Assembly: GCA_963783085.1 (NCBI GenBank)
Contig: CAWAMJ010000016.1
Coordinates: 186,001-250,000 of the forward strand
Reading direction: 5' to 3'
Length of the DNA: 64,000 bases
From: CAVYUC01 sp963783085
GTDB taxonomy: Bacteria > Bacteroidota > Bacteroidia > Bacteroidales > Prolixibacteraceae
Shown: positions 9,220 through 17,217 of the stretch, in pieces
Layout of the letters: every line of letters starts with the position of its first letter
How positions within the stretch are numbered: position 1 is the first letter of the stretch
Notes under the pieces: model-generated
Told to the model about the DNA's origin: nothing
The model's input: only the letters and a program-made list of their open reading frames with translations
Databases searched by the model: none
Translations under genes and position numbers: made by a program

Positions 9220-10281
9220 TTATTTATAGATTTTCAATTCGTTTAGCGCTGCCCGGTATTTCGCGGCATTCCGGTTGTGCTGGCTTAGCGTGGAGGAAAA
9301 GTTGTGGTATCCCGAAAAATCGGGTTTGGCAGCCATATATATGTAATCGTGTTTTTCGTAATTCAAAACTGCGTCAATCGAGGCCGGTTCCGGGAAATTG
9401 ATGGGGCCGGGGGGCAATCCGGCGTATTTGTATGTGTTGTATGGCGAATCAATTTCGAGGTGGGTGTTTAAAATCCTGCGCAGCGAAAAATCACCGACGG
9501 CATATTTTACCGTTGGATCGGCCTGCAGCAACTGGCCGCGCCTCAGCCGGTTAACGTAAAGGCCTGCCACCCGGCGGAGTTCATCAGGTTGTGCAGTTTC
9601 CGACTGAACAATCGAAGCAAGTATTGTTACTTCAACAGGTGTGAGCCCAATTTCTTCTGCTTTTTTCCGTCGTTCGTTGTTCCAGAACTTCTCGTACTCC
9701 TTTTTCATCCGGTCGGCAAATTCGTCCGCTGTGGTTGTCCAGTAAAATTCATAAGTATTCGGAATGAACATCGCCCGGAATGTTTCCGGGGTGAATCCGT
9801 AATTTTTTATTCTGCTTTCATCGGAAAACAGGTTGAGAATGGAAAGCGAATCGGCTTCGATGTATTTGCTTACTTTTCCGGCCAAATCTTCTTTGAACTT
9901 CACGTTGTTGAAAGTCAGACCCACAGGTTCCTGTCGTCCCGAGCGCAGCATGTCGGTGATTTGATTGGAAGTCATTCCTTTTTTTATATGGTATCGGCCC
10001 GGTTTTAGGTTAGCCTGGTAATTTTTCTTTTTGGCAGTCCACCGAAATGCTTTGTAGTTTTCCAGAACGTCGTTGGTTTTTAAACTATCCAGAACCTGCT
10101 CGTAAGTGGCATCTTCAGAAATGAACAAGATGTAATCCGACTTTGCATTTTCAGCAAAAACATAATTGTAAAGCTGATAACCGCGAAAACCAGCTACAAG
10201 TAGTGCCAGCGCAAAAAAAATGATGATAAATTTTCCGACTTTCGGAAATAGCCTTGCCCGGTTTTTTCGTTCTAGTGCCAT
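9220..10281 (-). CDS. mltG: Endolytic murein transglycosylase MltG
   Basis: The 353-residue protein has a short cytoplasmic N-terminus, one membrane helix (about 17-36) and a periplasmic YceG domain. The family core LASIVQSETA carries the conserved glutamate E228, followed by the typical VAGLYVNRLRRGQLLQADPTVKYA stretch (in order, about 238-262) and a C-terminal YNTYKYAGLPPGPI segment. MltG cleaves nascent glycan strands inside the chain and is thought to terminate peptidoglycan elongation. A candidate -7 element lies about 75 nt upstream on the same strand. The divergent flavodiiron gene begins 236 nt away. Confidence 0.95.
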   Translation of the reverse strand: MALERKNRARLFPKVGKFIIIFFALALLVAGFRGYQLYNYVFAENAKSDYILFISEDATYEQVLDSLKTNDVLENYKAFRWTAKKKNYQANLKPGRYHIKKGMTSNQITDMLRSGRQEPVGLTFNNVKFKEDLAGKVSKYIEADSLSILNLFSDESRIKNYGFTPETFRAMFIPNTYEFYWTTTADEFADRMKKEYEKFWNNERRKKAEEIGLTPVEVTILASIVQSETAQPDELRRVAGLYVNRLRRGQLLQADPTVKYAVGDFSLRRILNTHLEIDSPYNTYKYAGLPPGPINFPEPASIDAVLNYEKHDYIYMAAKPDFSGYHNFSSTLSQHNRNAAKYRAALNELKIYK

Positions 10282-10354
10282 ATACGTTTATTCATTTTCA
10301 AATTTCAACACCGTCTTTTACTACGGGAATAATTTTCTTTGTTTTCCATGAATT

Positions 10355-10362
10355 CAAAGATA
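10355..10362 (-). promoter_or_regulatory. Candidate -7 promoter element for mltG
   Basis: The minus strand reads TATCTTTG, an exact TAnnTTTG match, giving a predicted leader of about 65 nt before the mltG start. No convincing -33 element accompanies it. Confidence 0.4.
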
Positions 10363-10517
10363 GAACATTTTCAGAAATCATATTCGAACCGGTTTGCGAT
10401 CATCATTTCATTCTGGCGTATTAAAAATTGGTTTATTCAATAGCAGATTAAATCCTTTTAAAGCCAAAATCGTTAAATTCGCAGCCGGTTAAAAAAACGA
10501 CATTAAAATTCATAGAA

Positions 10518-11708
10518 ATGCATCAGGTTAAACTTGCTGAAGACATCTATTTTTTGGGAGTCAACGACCGGAGGACCCATCTTTTTGAAAATATCTGGCC
10601 TATTCCGCACGGAATTTCATATAATTCATATCTTATTGTCGATGAAAAAGTTGCACTTATTGATACGGTGGAACGTTCATTTATCGACGATTACCTTGAT
10701 GAAATTGAAGGTATTATTGGCGATCGCCCGATTGATTACCTTGTAATAAACCACATGGAGCCGGACCATTCCGGAGCTTTAAGGGCCATTGTTCAAAAGT
10801 ATCCGAACATTACGTTGGTTGGAAATAAAAAGACATTTGGTTTTGTGGAAAGCTTTTACATGAAACCGGAAAATGTGCTCGAAGTTTATGACGATCATAT
10901 CCTCGAACTGGGAAAACACCGGTTGCAGTTTCAGGCCATTCCCATGGTACACTGGCCGGAAACAATGGTAACTTTCGAAGAAACCAACAAAATACTGTTT
11001 TCGGGAGATGCCTTTGGAAGTTACGGCACCCTCGACGGCGGCATTTTTGACGATGAAATCAACCTCGGTTTTTATGAAGTGGAAGTGATGCGTTATTTCA
11101 CCAACATCGTTGGTAAGTATTGTCCGCACACCCAGCGGGCCATTAAAAAGCTGGCTCCGCTCGATATCAAAATGATTGCTGCCACGCATGGCCCCATCTG
11201 GCGCAGCAACCTCGAATGGGTGCTGACGCGCTACAATAAATGGAGTTCGTACGACCTCGACCCCGGCGTTGTGGTCGTTTATGGTTCGATGTACGGCAAT
11301 ACCAAGAAAATGGCTGAAGTTATCGCGCGCCAACTGGCGGTTCGCGGCATTAAAAACATTCGCGTTTACGATGCTTCGAAAACACATTCGTCATACATCA
11401 TTAACGATGTTTTCAAGTACAAAGGCTTCATTGTGGGAAGTCCGGCTTACAACAACGCGTTGTTCCCGAACGTACAGACGCTGCTGACAACCATCGAACA
11501 CATGGCGCCAAAAAATCATTACCTTGGCATTTTCGGAAATTTTGCCTGGAACGGCGGCGGCGTGAAAAACCTGCAACTTTTTGCCGAAAAAATCAAATGG
11601 GAACTGGTTTATGATCCCGTAGAAGAAAAAGGCGCGCTTAGACCGGAGAACCGGGAGCAACTGCTAAAACTGGCCGATGCCATGGCCGATAAACTGCTGG
11701 CCGAATAA
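10518..11708 (+). CDS. Flavodiiron protein (FprA-type A flavoprotein)
   Basis: The 396-residue protein has the two-domain flavodiiron core. The metallo-beta-lactamase-like domain (1-250) has the diiron ligands in NHMEPDHSG (H79, E81, D83, H84), a further histidine in MVHWPETM, aspartate in FSGDAFGSYG and histidine in AATHGPIW. The flavodoxin domain follows, with the FMN loop in VVVYGSMYGNTKKMAEV. These cytoplasmic enzymes reduce O2 to water or NO to N2O using electrons from rubredoxin or a related donor, and protect anaerobes and microaerobes. No rubredoxin or extra C-terminal domain is fused. The gene stands alone and is followed by a hairpin terminator. Confidence 0.95.
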   Translation: MHQVKLAEDIYFLGVNDRRTHLFENIWPIPHGISYNSYLIVDEKVALIDTVERSFIDDYLDEIEGIIGDRPIDYLVINHMEPDHSGALRAIVQKYPNITLVGNKKTFGFVESFYMKPENVLEVYDDHILELGKHRLQFQAIPMVHWPETMVTFEETNKILFSGDAFGSYGTLDGGIFDDEINLGFYEVEVMRYFTNIVGKYCPHTQRAIKKLAPLDIKMIAATHGPIWRSNLEWVLTRYNKWSSYDLDPGVVVVYGSMYGNTKKMAEVIARQLAVRGIKNIRVYDASKTHSSYIINDVFKYKGFIVGSPAYNNALFPNVQTLLTTIEHMAPKNHYLGIFGNFAWNGGGVKNLQLFAEKIKWELVYDPVEEKGALRPENREQLLKLADAMADKLLAE

Positions 11709-11717
11709 CCCCGGGAC

Positions 11718-11741
11718 CAGCGGATTCCATCCGCTGATTTT
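11718..11741 (+). terminator. Terminator after the flavodiiron gene
   Basis: CAGCGGA (11718-11724) and TCCGCTG (11730-11736) form a perfect 7-bp stem with a 5-nt loop, followed by ATTTT. It lies 9 nt after the stop codon. Confidence 0.65.
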
Positions 11742-11830
11742 CTGTCGCCACTATTTTTTGTCATCAGAAGTTTGCTGAGCTTTTTTGGAATCAGGCTCTA
11801 GCAGAATTCCGCATTTTCCACAAGTTAATT

Positions 11831-11912
11831 GTCAAAATTCCGGCTTCACTAAAAACCGGTTTGACAACACATTAGAATCAGACAATATTCAATACAATGG
11901 GATATTGTCTGA
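11831..11912. other. Two consecutive inverted repeats in the gap before the oxidoreductase gene
   Basis: The 366-nt gap (11709-12074) holds no credible gene. Besides the terminator it contains two inverted repeats: GTCAA at 11831-11835 facing TTGAC at 11861-11865, with an inner CCGG pair, and a perfect 11-bp repeat, TCAGACAATAT at 11878-11888 facing ATATTGTCTGA at 11902-11912. All four arms share a TTGTC/GACAA-like core. They could be regulator half-sites for the downstream gene or form a structured leader RNA. An open frame covering 11785-12024 resembles nothing I recognise and I do not call it. Confidence 0.4.
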
Positions 11913-12074
11913 ACGGGGGCTGATGGGTTACCGGCATATTTATTACGGGCTGAATTTCCCGGAAACAAATTTATCGGCTGTAAATTTCCGGATTCATTAT
12001 TTCCGATTTTTTTTACCAAAATGAAAACGTAATTTAGTACGTTCAATTTATTCAAAAATCTAAACCAATTAATA

Positions 12075-13643
12075 ATGGAAAAAGAATCGAATCAAAAATC
12101 AGAAAATTCACCTGAAAGAAAATCAGGCAGTAATTCAATGAACCGCCGGAAATTCATCGGCGGAGTCACTTCCGCAGCCGTTGGTTTAACTGTTGTTCCC
12201 AGGCACGTGTTGGGAGGGACCGGGTTTATTCCGCCAAGTGATAAAATTAATATTGCCTACATCGGCCTTGGCACACAAGGCTTGCGCGAATTGCCCGATA
12301 TTATTCAATTGCCGGAAGTGCAGATAATTGCCGTGTGCGATCCGCAGCGCAAAGCCATTAATTATTACGATTGGAGCCCAACCGGTCTGCGCGGCGAAAT
12401 GCGGAAATTAATCGGCAAATCAAACTGGAATACGGGGGGCAACAATACCATTCCGGGTGGTTTGGATAACGGGAAAGAAATTGTGGATGCGTATTATGTA
12501 AAAGAAACCGGGAAAAGCTATAATTGCAGGGCGTACCCTGATTTCAGGGAACTGCTGGAAAAAGAAAAAGATCTCGACGGGGTGCAGGTAATGACACCGG
12601 ACCATTTACATGGAATAATTGCTACTGCGGCGCTAAAACGCGGAGTTGCGGTTTCGGTGCACAAACCTTTGTCGAACCGCTTGCACGAAGGCAGGAAAGT
12701 GATTGATTTGGCCAATAAATCGAATGCCACAACACATTTGCAACCCTGGGATTCGAATGGCGAAGATATGCCAACGATAATGGAATGGATAAACAGCGGG
12801 GCCATTGGCGAATTAAAAGAAGTACATAACTGGTCGTTCCGGCCGGTTTGGCCGCAGTATGCCAAAGTGCCGGCCGACAAGCCTGAATTACCTGAAGGAT
12901 TTGACTGGGATTTGTGGCTGGGGCCGGAAGCCGAACGTCCGTATCACCCGCATTATACCAACATGGTTTTTCGTGGCTGGTACGACTTTGGCGGTGGCTC
13001 AATGGCCGATATGGGGCATTATAGTTTATGGAGCGTTTTTGAAGCATTGAAGCTGGGAAAACCAACCATCGTAGAACCGAACTTTAGCTCGGTTTGCGAT
13101 ATAAATGATCAGGGAGCTGCCTTTAAAATCAGAAACGATTTTAGCTTTCCGTTCGCCAGTTCCATGCGCTTTAAATATCCTGCTGTTGAAGGTCGTCCGG
13201 CCATCGATTTGATTTGGTACGATGGCGGAATGCGCCCCCCGGTGCCCAAGGAATTTTACGAACAGGGTGTTGAATTCCCGTCGGAAGGGATGATGTTTGT
13301 TGGCGACAAAGATGTTATTCTAACCAGGGGATTTAAAGCTGAAAACCCGTATTTATTGTCCAAAGGCGTGAAAGAGAGTAAAGAAGTTTCCGCTGCTGCC
13401 GGTGCTGTGAAATTACCGGGAATCCAGCGCTTTGTCAACGGAATTAAAGAGGGTAAGCAAATCGAAGGTGGTTTCCGCCAGGCGTGGCCGATTACCGAGG
13501 CAGTGAATTTATATGCCGCAGCGCTTCGTTCAGGTAAAATGCTGATGTACGATGCTGATAAAATGAAAATTACAAACGATAAACAGGCGAACGAATACCT
13601 GGATCGCAAGTATCGTAAAGGCTGGAGTCCGGAAGAGGTTTAA
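12075..13643 (+). CDS. Tat-exported Gfo/Idh/MocA-family oxidoreductase
   Basis: The 522-residue protein begins with a charged stretch followed by a twin-arginine signal (MNRRKFIGG, RR24-25, then a hydrophobic segment ending near VLGG), so it is probably exported folded with its cofactor. The mature part starts with a nucleotide-binding Rossmann fold (INIAYIGLGTQGL), a middle segment VQVMTPDHLHG, and the family lysine in VHKPLSN. Relatives oxidise or reduce hydroxyl groups on sugars and inositols with tightly bound NAD(P). Exported members are common in Bacteroidota beside sugar isomerases, as here (14212). The gene opens the accessory catabolic island. Its stop codon overlaps the first heptamer of a tandem repeat array. 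The exact sugar is unknown. Confidence 0.9.
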   Translation: MEKESNQKSENSPERKSGSNSMNRRKFIGGVTSAAVGLTVVPRHVLGGTGFIPPSDKINIAYIGLGTQGLRELPDIIQLPEVQIIAVCDPQRKAINYYDWSPTGLRGEMRKLIGKSNWNTGGNNTIPGGLDNGKEIVDAYYVKETGKSYNCRAYPDFRELLEKEKDLDGVQVMTPDHLHGIIATAALKRGVAVSVHKPLSNRLHEGRKVIDLANKSNATTHLQPWDSNGEDMPTIMEWINSGAIGELKEVHNWSFRPVWPQYAKVPADKPELPEGFDWDLWLGPEAERPYHPHYTNMVFRGWYDFGGGSMADMGHYSLWSVFEALKLGKPTIVEPNFSSVCDINDQGAAFKIRNDFSFPFASSMRFKYPAVEGRPAIDLIWYDGGMRPPVPKEFYEQGVEFPSEGMMFVGDKDVILTRGFKAENPYLLSKGVKESKEVSAAAGAVKLPGIQRFVNGIKEGKQIEGGFRQAWPITEAVNLYAAALRSGKMLMYDADKMKITNDKQANEYLDRKYRKGWSPEEV

Positions 13644-13807
13644 AGTTCGGAGTTCAAAGTTCGGAGTTTAAAGTTCAAAGTTCAAAGTTCAAAGTTCGAA
13701 GTTCAAAGTTCCGAGTTCGGAGTTCAAAGTTTAAAGTTCAAAGTTCCGAGTTCGGAGTTTAAAGTTCAAAGTTCCGAGTTCGGAGTTCAAAGTTTAAAGT
13801 TTAAAGT
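13642..13807. repeat. Tandem heptamer array, about 24 units of AAAGTTC-type
   Basis: Twenty-three full 7-bp units plus a partial one run without interruption. The commonest is AAAGTTC; variants are GGAGTTC, CGAGTTC, AAAGTTT, GGAGTTT and GAAGTTC. A higher-order pattern (CGAGTTC, then GGAGTTC or GGAGTTT, then AAAGTTT or AAAGTTC) recurs, suggesting duplication of blocks of units. The array starts inside the TAA stop codon of the oxidoreductase gene. Its period is not a multiple of three, and no frame through it looks coding. Confidence 0.95.
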
Positions 13808-14184
13808 GGCGCAAATCGGTTGGAAGCGTGAAATTCTGACCAATCCAGCGCCGGAATTATCCGTACCAGATTTGAAATAATGAAATCAATCACAACATTA
13901 AAAAAGAAGTATGAGTAACCCCGGGTTTTTAATCCGGGGAATAAAAGCGAACGAAACACCGGCACAACCGTTTGGCGGTTTGAAACACTGGCCGACCCTG
14001 CGCCGGAATATCCGTACCAGATTTGAAATAATGAAATCAATCACAACATTAAAAAAGAAGTATAAATAACCCCGGGTTTTAACCCGGGGATTTACAAAGT
14101 AAGAACGAAACACCGGCGCGACCGTTTGGCGGTTTGAAACACTGGCCGACCCTGCGCCGGAATTATCCGGACCAGATTTGAAAC
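13808..14184. repeat. Tandem array of a unit of about 153 bp with internal palindrome and micro-ORF
   Basis: Two full copies start at 13848 and 14000. A partial third starts at 14154 and runs into the leader of the next gene, and a degenerate partial copy (13808-13847) precedes the first. Each full copy contains a 12-codon open frame (MKSITTLKKKY plus E or K), then an extragenic palindrome built on CCCCGGGTT/AACCCGGGG (perfect in the second copy, imperfect in the first), then a small AACCG/CGGTT inverted repeat. Copies differ by a few substitutions and indels. Minus-strand open frames across the block are by-products of the repeat. No transposase is associated, so the nature of the element is unknown. 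Confidence 0.9.
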
Positions 14185-14211
14185 AACAACTTAATTAACA
14201 ACATCAATAAA

Positions 14212-15069
14212 ATGAAAACCACAAGAAGAAACTTCATCAAAAATTCCGGCGCCGCCATTGGTGGCGCTACAATTCTAAGCCAGCTTCCATTATCGTCCTT
14301 TGGAAGCGAAAAAGGAAAAACAAAAAGCTTCGGTTTCCAGACCTGGACCATCCGCGAAGACCTGAACAAGGATTTTCCGGGAACCATGAAAAAAATGGCT
14401 GGATTGGGTTATAAGGAAATGGAAATGTGTTCGCCGCTCGGTTATTCCAATGCCGGTTTCGAACCGCTAAACCACATGAGTGGCGCCGAAATGCGCAAGA
14501 TTGTGGAGGATTCCGGCCTGAAATGCACCAGCTCTCATTTTAACATGGGAGAGTTGCGCGAAAGTCTGGATAACCGCATCGAATGGGCAAACGGACTTGG
14601 AATGAAACAAATGGTTTGCTCCAGCTTTTGGCTGCCCGAAGGTGCTTCCATGGATGATTACAGAAAAGCAGCCCGGGAACTCAACAAAATTGCCGAAAAA
14701 ACCAAAGCCGCCGGTTTGCAAATGGGATTTCACAACCATCACATGGAATTTGAAAAGCGCGACGGAAAGCTGGTTTATGATGTACTGCTCGAAGAATTTG
14801 ACCCGGATTTGGTGAAAATGCAGTTTCAGGTGGCAGTTATCAGCGTTGGATACCAGGCAGCCGATTATTTCCGTAAATACCCGGGCCGGTTTATTTCTGC
14901 CCATCTTTCCGATTATTCGAAAGAACAAGACGCGCAGGTGCCGATTGGCGAAGGTGTTGTTGATTGGGACGATTTTTTCAAAGCAGCCAAAAAAGGCGGC
15001 GTGAAAAATTTCTATGTGGAAATGGATCCGGAAACTTTTAAACCAAGTGCTGAATATCTGTTGGCATAA
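14212..15069 (+). CDS. Tat-exported sugar phosphate isomerase/epimerase-like TIM-barrel protein
   Basis: The 285-residue protein begins with a twin-arginine signal (MKTTRRNFIKNS, RR5-6) followed by a hydrophobic stretch to about residue 30. The rest is a xylose-isomerase-like TIM barrel: FGFQTWTIREDL near the start, GFHNHHMEF with likely metal-binding histidines in the middle, and VEMDPE near the end. Family members isomerise or epimerise sugars using a divalent metal. In Bacteroidota they often accompany exported Gfo/Idh oxidoreductases, and the two may act together on an oxidised sugar. The third partial repeat copy ends about 28 nt before its start codon. Substrate unknown. Confidence 0.85.
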   Translation: MKTTRRNFIKNSGAAIGGATILSQLPLSSFGSEKGKTKSFGFQTWTIREDLNKDFPGTMKKMAGLGYKEMEMCSPLGYSNAGFEPLNHMSGAEMRKIVEDSGLKCTSSHFNMGELRESLDNRIEWANGLGMKQMVCSSFWLPEGASMDDYRKAARELNKIAEKTKAAGLQMGFHNHHMEFEKRDGKLVYDVLLEEFDPDLVKMQFQVAVISVGYQAADYFRKYPGRFISAHLSDYSKEQDAQVPIGEGVVDWDDFFKAAKKGGVKNFYVEMDPETFKPSAEYLLA

Positions 15070-15092
15070 CCGGAAAAAAACACGCGGTGAAA

Positions 15093-15139
15093 AATCCCAA
15101 ATCTGAAAGATGGAAATTCAGGTTTGGGATTATTTTTTT
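15093..15139 (+). terminator. Terminator after the sugar isomerase gene
   Basis: AATCCCAAA (15093-15101) pairs with TTTGGGATT (15123-15131), with an inner CTGAA/TTCAG pairing, followed by ATTTTTTT. It lies 24 nt after the stop codon. Confidence 0.85.
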
Positions 15140-15187
15140 ATCATTGGTAAACTTTATTCCGACTGAATTGTGAAATACCATGTTTTT

Positions 15188-17110
15188 ATGAAATCATTTT
15201 TATCCTTTGCTGCTATTGTGTTTATTTTTTCAGGATGCTCAAACAAACCTGAAAAACCCAACATCCTCTGGATTTCAACCGAAGATATCACAACAATGCT
15301 CGGTTGTTACGGCGATCCGAATGCGTACACACCCAACCTCGATGCATTTGCCGAAAAAAGTGTCAAATTCACGGAAGCCTTTGCCACGGCGCCGGTTTGT
15401 TCGCCGTCGCGGTCGTGCATCATCACAGGCGAATATGCCACTTCGCTGGGAACGCAACACCTGCGTTCCGAAGTAAAAGTTCCGGAAATAGTGGTTCCGT
15501 TTCCAAAATATTTGAGAAAAGCAGGTTATTACGTCACCAACAACAACAAGGAAGATTACAACTTTGTGGACACCACCATCTGGAATGAAACCTCGAAAAC
15601 GGCACACTGGCGAAACCGCGCACCCGGTCAGCCCTTTTTCAGTGTATTTAATATCGAAATCACCCACCAGTCCGGAATTTTTGGCAACGATTCGGTGTAC
15701 CACGAACGTATCAGAGAATATATTTCCAAAATAAAAACGGTAAACCCGGACAGCCTGATTTTACCGCCTTATTTTCCTGAATCGCCAGCCATCCGAAAGT
15801 TATGGGCGAGGTATTACACCAACGTCCAGGTGATGGACATGCAGTTTGAAGAACGGCTGAATGAATTGAAAAACGACGGTTTGTTCGATAACACCATTGT
15901 TTTCTTTTTTGCCGATCATGGAACCGGAATGCCGCGGGCCAAGAGGGCGCTGTATGATTCAGGATTGAAAATTCCATTGCTGGTTTATGTTCCTGAAAAA
16001 TATGCTGAAAAATTTCACATGCAACCGGGAACCGAAAACAACCGGATGGTCAGTTTTCTCGATTTTGCTCCGACCATTCTGAAAATCGCTGATGTTGAAA
16101 TTCCGGAAAATATGAATGGGAAACCATTTATTTCCGACGAAAAAGTGCCTTCCAAAGATTTTGTTTTTGGTACATCGGACAGGGTGGATGAGGCTTTTGA
16201 AATGGCCCGGACAGTGCGGACAGAGAGATTTCGCTACATCCGGAATTTTTTGCCGTACACACCGCTCCTTCAGCCCAATTTTTACAGCGACAAATCGGAA
16301 ATTATGCGGGAACTCCACAAATTTACCGGCGATCCGGATTTGACATCCGCTCAAAAAACGTTGTTTGCTGAAAAACGGCAACCCGAAGAATTGTATGATG
16401 TGGTGGACGATCCATACGAAATTCACAATTTGGCGGGAAATCCGGAGTACCAAAATGAATTGTCGGAGATGCGAAACCGGCTTCGGAGCGAAATGCTGGA
16501 AAGTTACGATACCGGTTTAATGCCGGAGCCCGAAATGATGCGGCTTTCAGAAAACAGCACTCCTTACGAAATCACAAGAAATCAGGAATTATTTCCGGTT
16601 TCTGAAATATTGGATGCGTGCGATCTAATAATTGAACCCAACTTTTCAACCGATAAAGTAATTCAAAAATTGAATGACGATAATGGTTTCGTGCGTTACT
16701 GGACGGTCGTATCAGCGGAAAGTCTGGAGATGTACAATCCGGAAATCATTGCGGAATTGAAAAAACGGGTGAAGAGCGACGATTTTGCTTCGGTGCAAAT
16801 TGAAGCGGCAAAAACGCTCATCAAAGCGGGCGAACCGGAATATGTTCAGGTATTAACAGATAATATGGAAAATGAGGATGAAACCGTAGTTCTTTTCGCC
16901 ACCCGTGCATTTGAGCAAACCTGGAAACTGTTGCCGGAATTTCCTGAAAAAGTAAAGGAAATTTATAAAAAGCTGGAAAAACAAACTGCCGGAAAATGGT
17001 ATGGGCACGATTTGTATGCTTTTTGGTCGCTCAGCCAGGTGTTTCAGGATGAAAGTGTTAAAGCTCCCGACGCAGTGAATTACGGTGAATTGGAAAAAAA
17101 GAACAAGTAA
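15188..17110 (+). CDS. Lipoprotein sulfatase (formylglycine-dependent), heparan-N-sulfatase-like
   Basis: The start at 15188 gives 640 residues with a lipoprotein signal peptide ending FSGC (C17); the open frame also allows a GTG start at 15170, which would spoil the signal peptide. The sulfatase signature CSPSR has its formylglycine precursor at C71, and metal-binding residues include E32-D33 (ISTEDI) and FFADHGTGMPRAKR further on. The alkaline-phosphatase-like domain spans about 24-450. The C-terminus (about 480-640) is helical and HEAT-like. The enzyme should hydrolyse sulfate esters or N-sulfates in the periplasm or at the surface. It needs a formylglycine-generating enzyme or anSME, neither of which is in the window. 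It belongs to the catabolic island with two further sulfatases. Confidence 0.92.
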   Translation: MKSFLSFAAIVFIFSGCSNKPEKPNILWISTEDITTMLGCYGDPNAYTPNLDAFAEKSVKFTEAFATAPVCSPSRSCIITGEYATSLGTQHLRSEVKVPEIVVPFPKYLRKAGYYVTNNNKEDYNFVDTTIWNETSKTAHWRNRAPGQPFFSVFNIEITHQSGIFGNDSVYHERIREYISKIKTVNPDSLILPPYFPESPAIRKLWARYYTNVQVMDMQFEERLNELKNDGLFDNTIVFFFADHGTGMPRAKRALYDSGLKIPLLVYVPEKYAEKFHMQPGTENNRMVSFLDFAPTILKIADVEIPENMNGKPFISDEKVPSKDFVFGTSDRVDEAFEMARTVRTERFRYIRNFLPYTPLLQPNFYSDKSEIMRELHKFTGDPDLTSAQKTLFAEKRQPEELYDVVDDPYEIHNLAGNPEYQNELSEMRNRLRSEMLESYDTGLMPEPEMMRLSENSTPYEITRNQELFPVSEILDACDLIIEPNFSTDKVIQKLNDDNGFVRYWTVVSAESLEMYNPEIIAELKKRVKSDDFASVQIEAAKTLIKAGEPEYVQVLTDNMENEDETVVLFATRAFEQTWKLLPEFPEKVKEIYKKLEKQTAGKWYGHDLYAFWSLSQVFQDESVKAPDAVNYGELEKKNK

Positions 17111-17164
17111 AAATTAAGTTGAACTAGTCATTTGATTGGTAAGAACAATGTCATGCTTTATGGA

Positions 17165-17186
17165 ATGCCTGTCTGCAGGCAGGCAT
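17165..17186. repeat. Near-perfect 22-bp palindrome
   Basis: ATGCCTG (17165-17171) faces CAGGCAT (17180-17186), and the middle is CTGCAG with one mismatched pair around it. It lies between the sulfatase and the PQQ dehydrogenase. GC-rich CTGCAG-centred palindromes of this kind occur as dispersed extragenic repeats in many genomes; I cannot count copies here beyond this one. Confidence 0.6.
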
Positions 17187-17217
17187 GAGTTAGCATAAGA
17201 ATTAAAGATATAAACCA

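Noticed and set aside
11785..12024. Open frame of 79 codons between the flavodiiron and oxidoreductase genes
   Set aside because: It crosses two inverted repeats, has no ribosome-binding site and no recognisable family, and its composition looks noncoding.
13642..13807. Possible CRISPR array
   Set aside because: The 7-bp units are contiguous with no unique spacers and there are no cas genes; it is a simple tandem repeat.
13801..14113. Minus-strand open frames across the repeat block
   Set aside because: They exist only because the repeated unit happens to be open in that frame; the two translations are the same repeat read twice and have no start signals.
13848..14153. Integron attC-like sites
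   Set aside because: There are paired inverted arms, but no RYYYAAC/GTTRRRY core pair at the ends and no integrase in the window.
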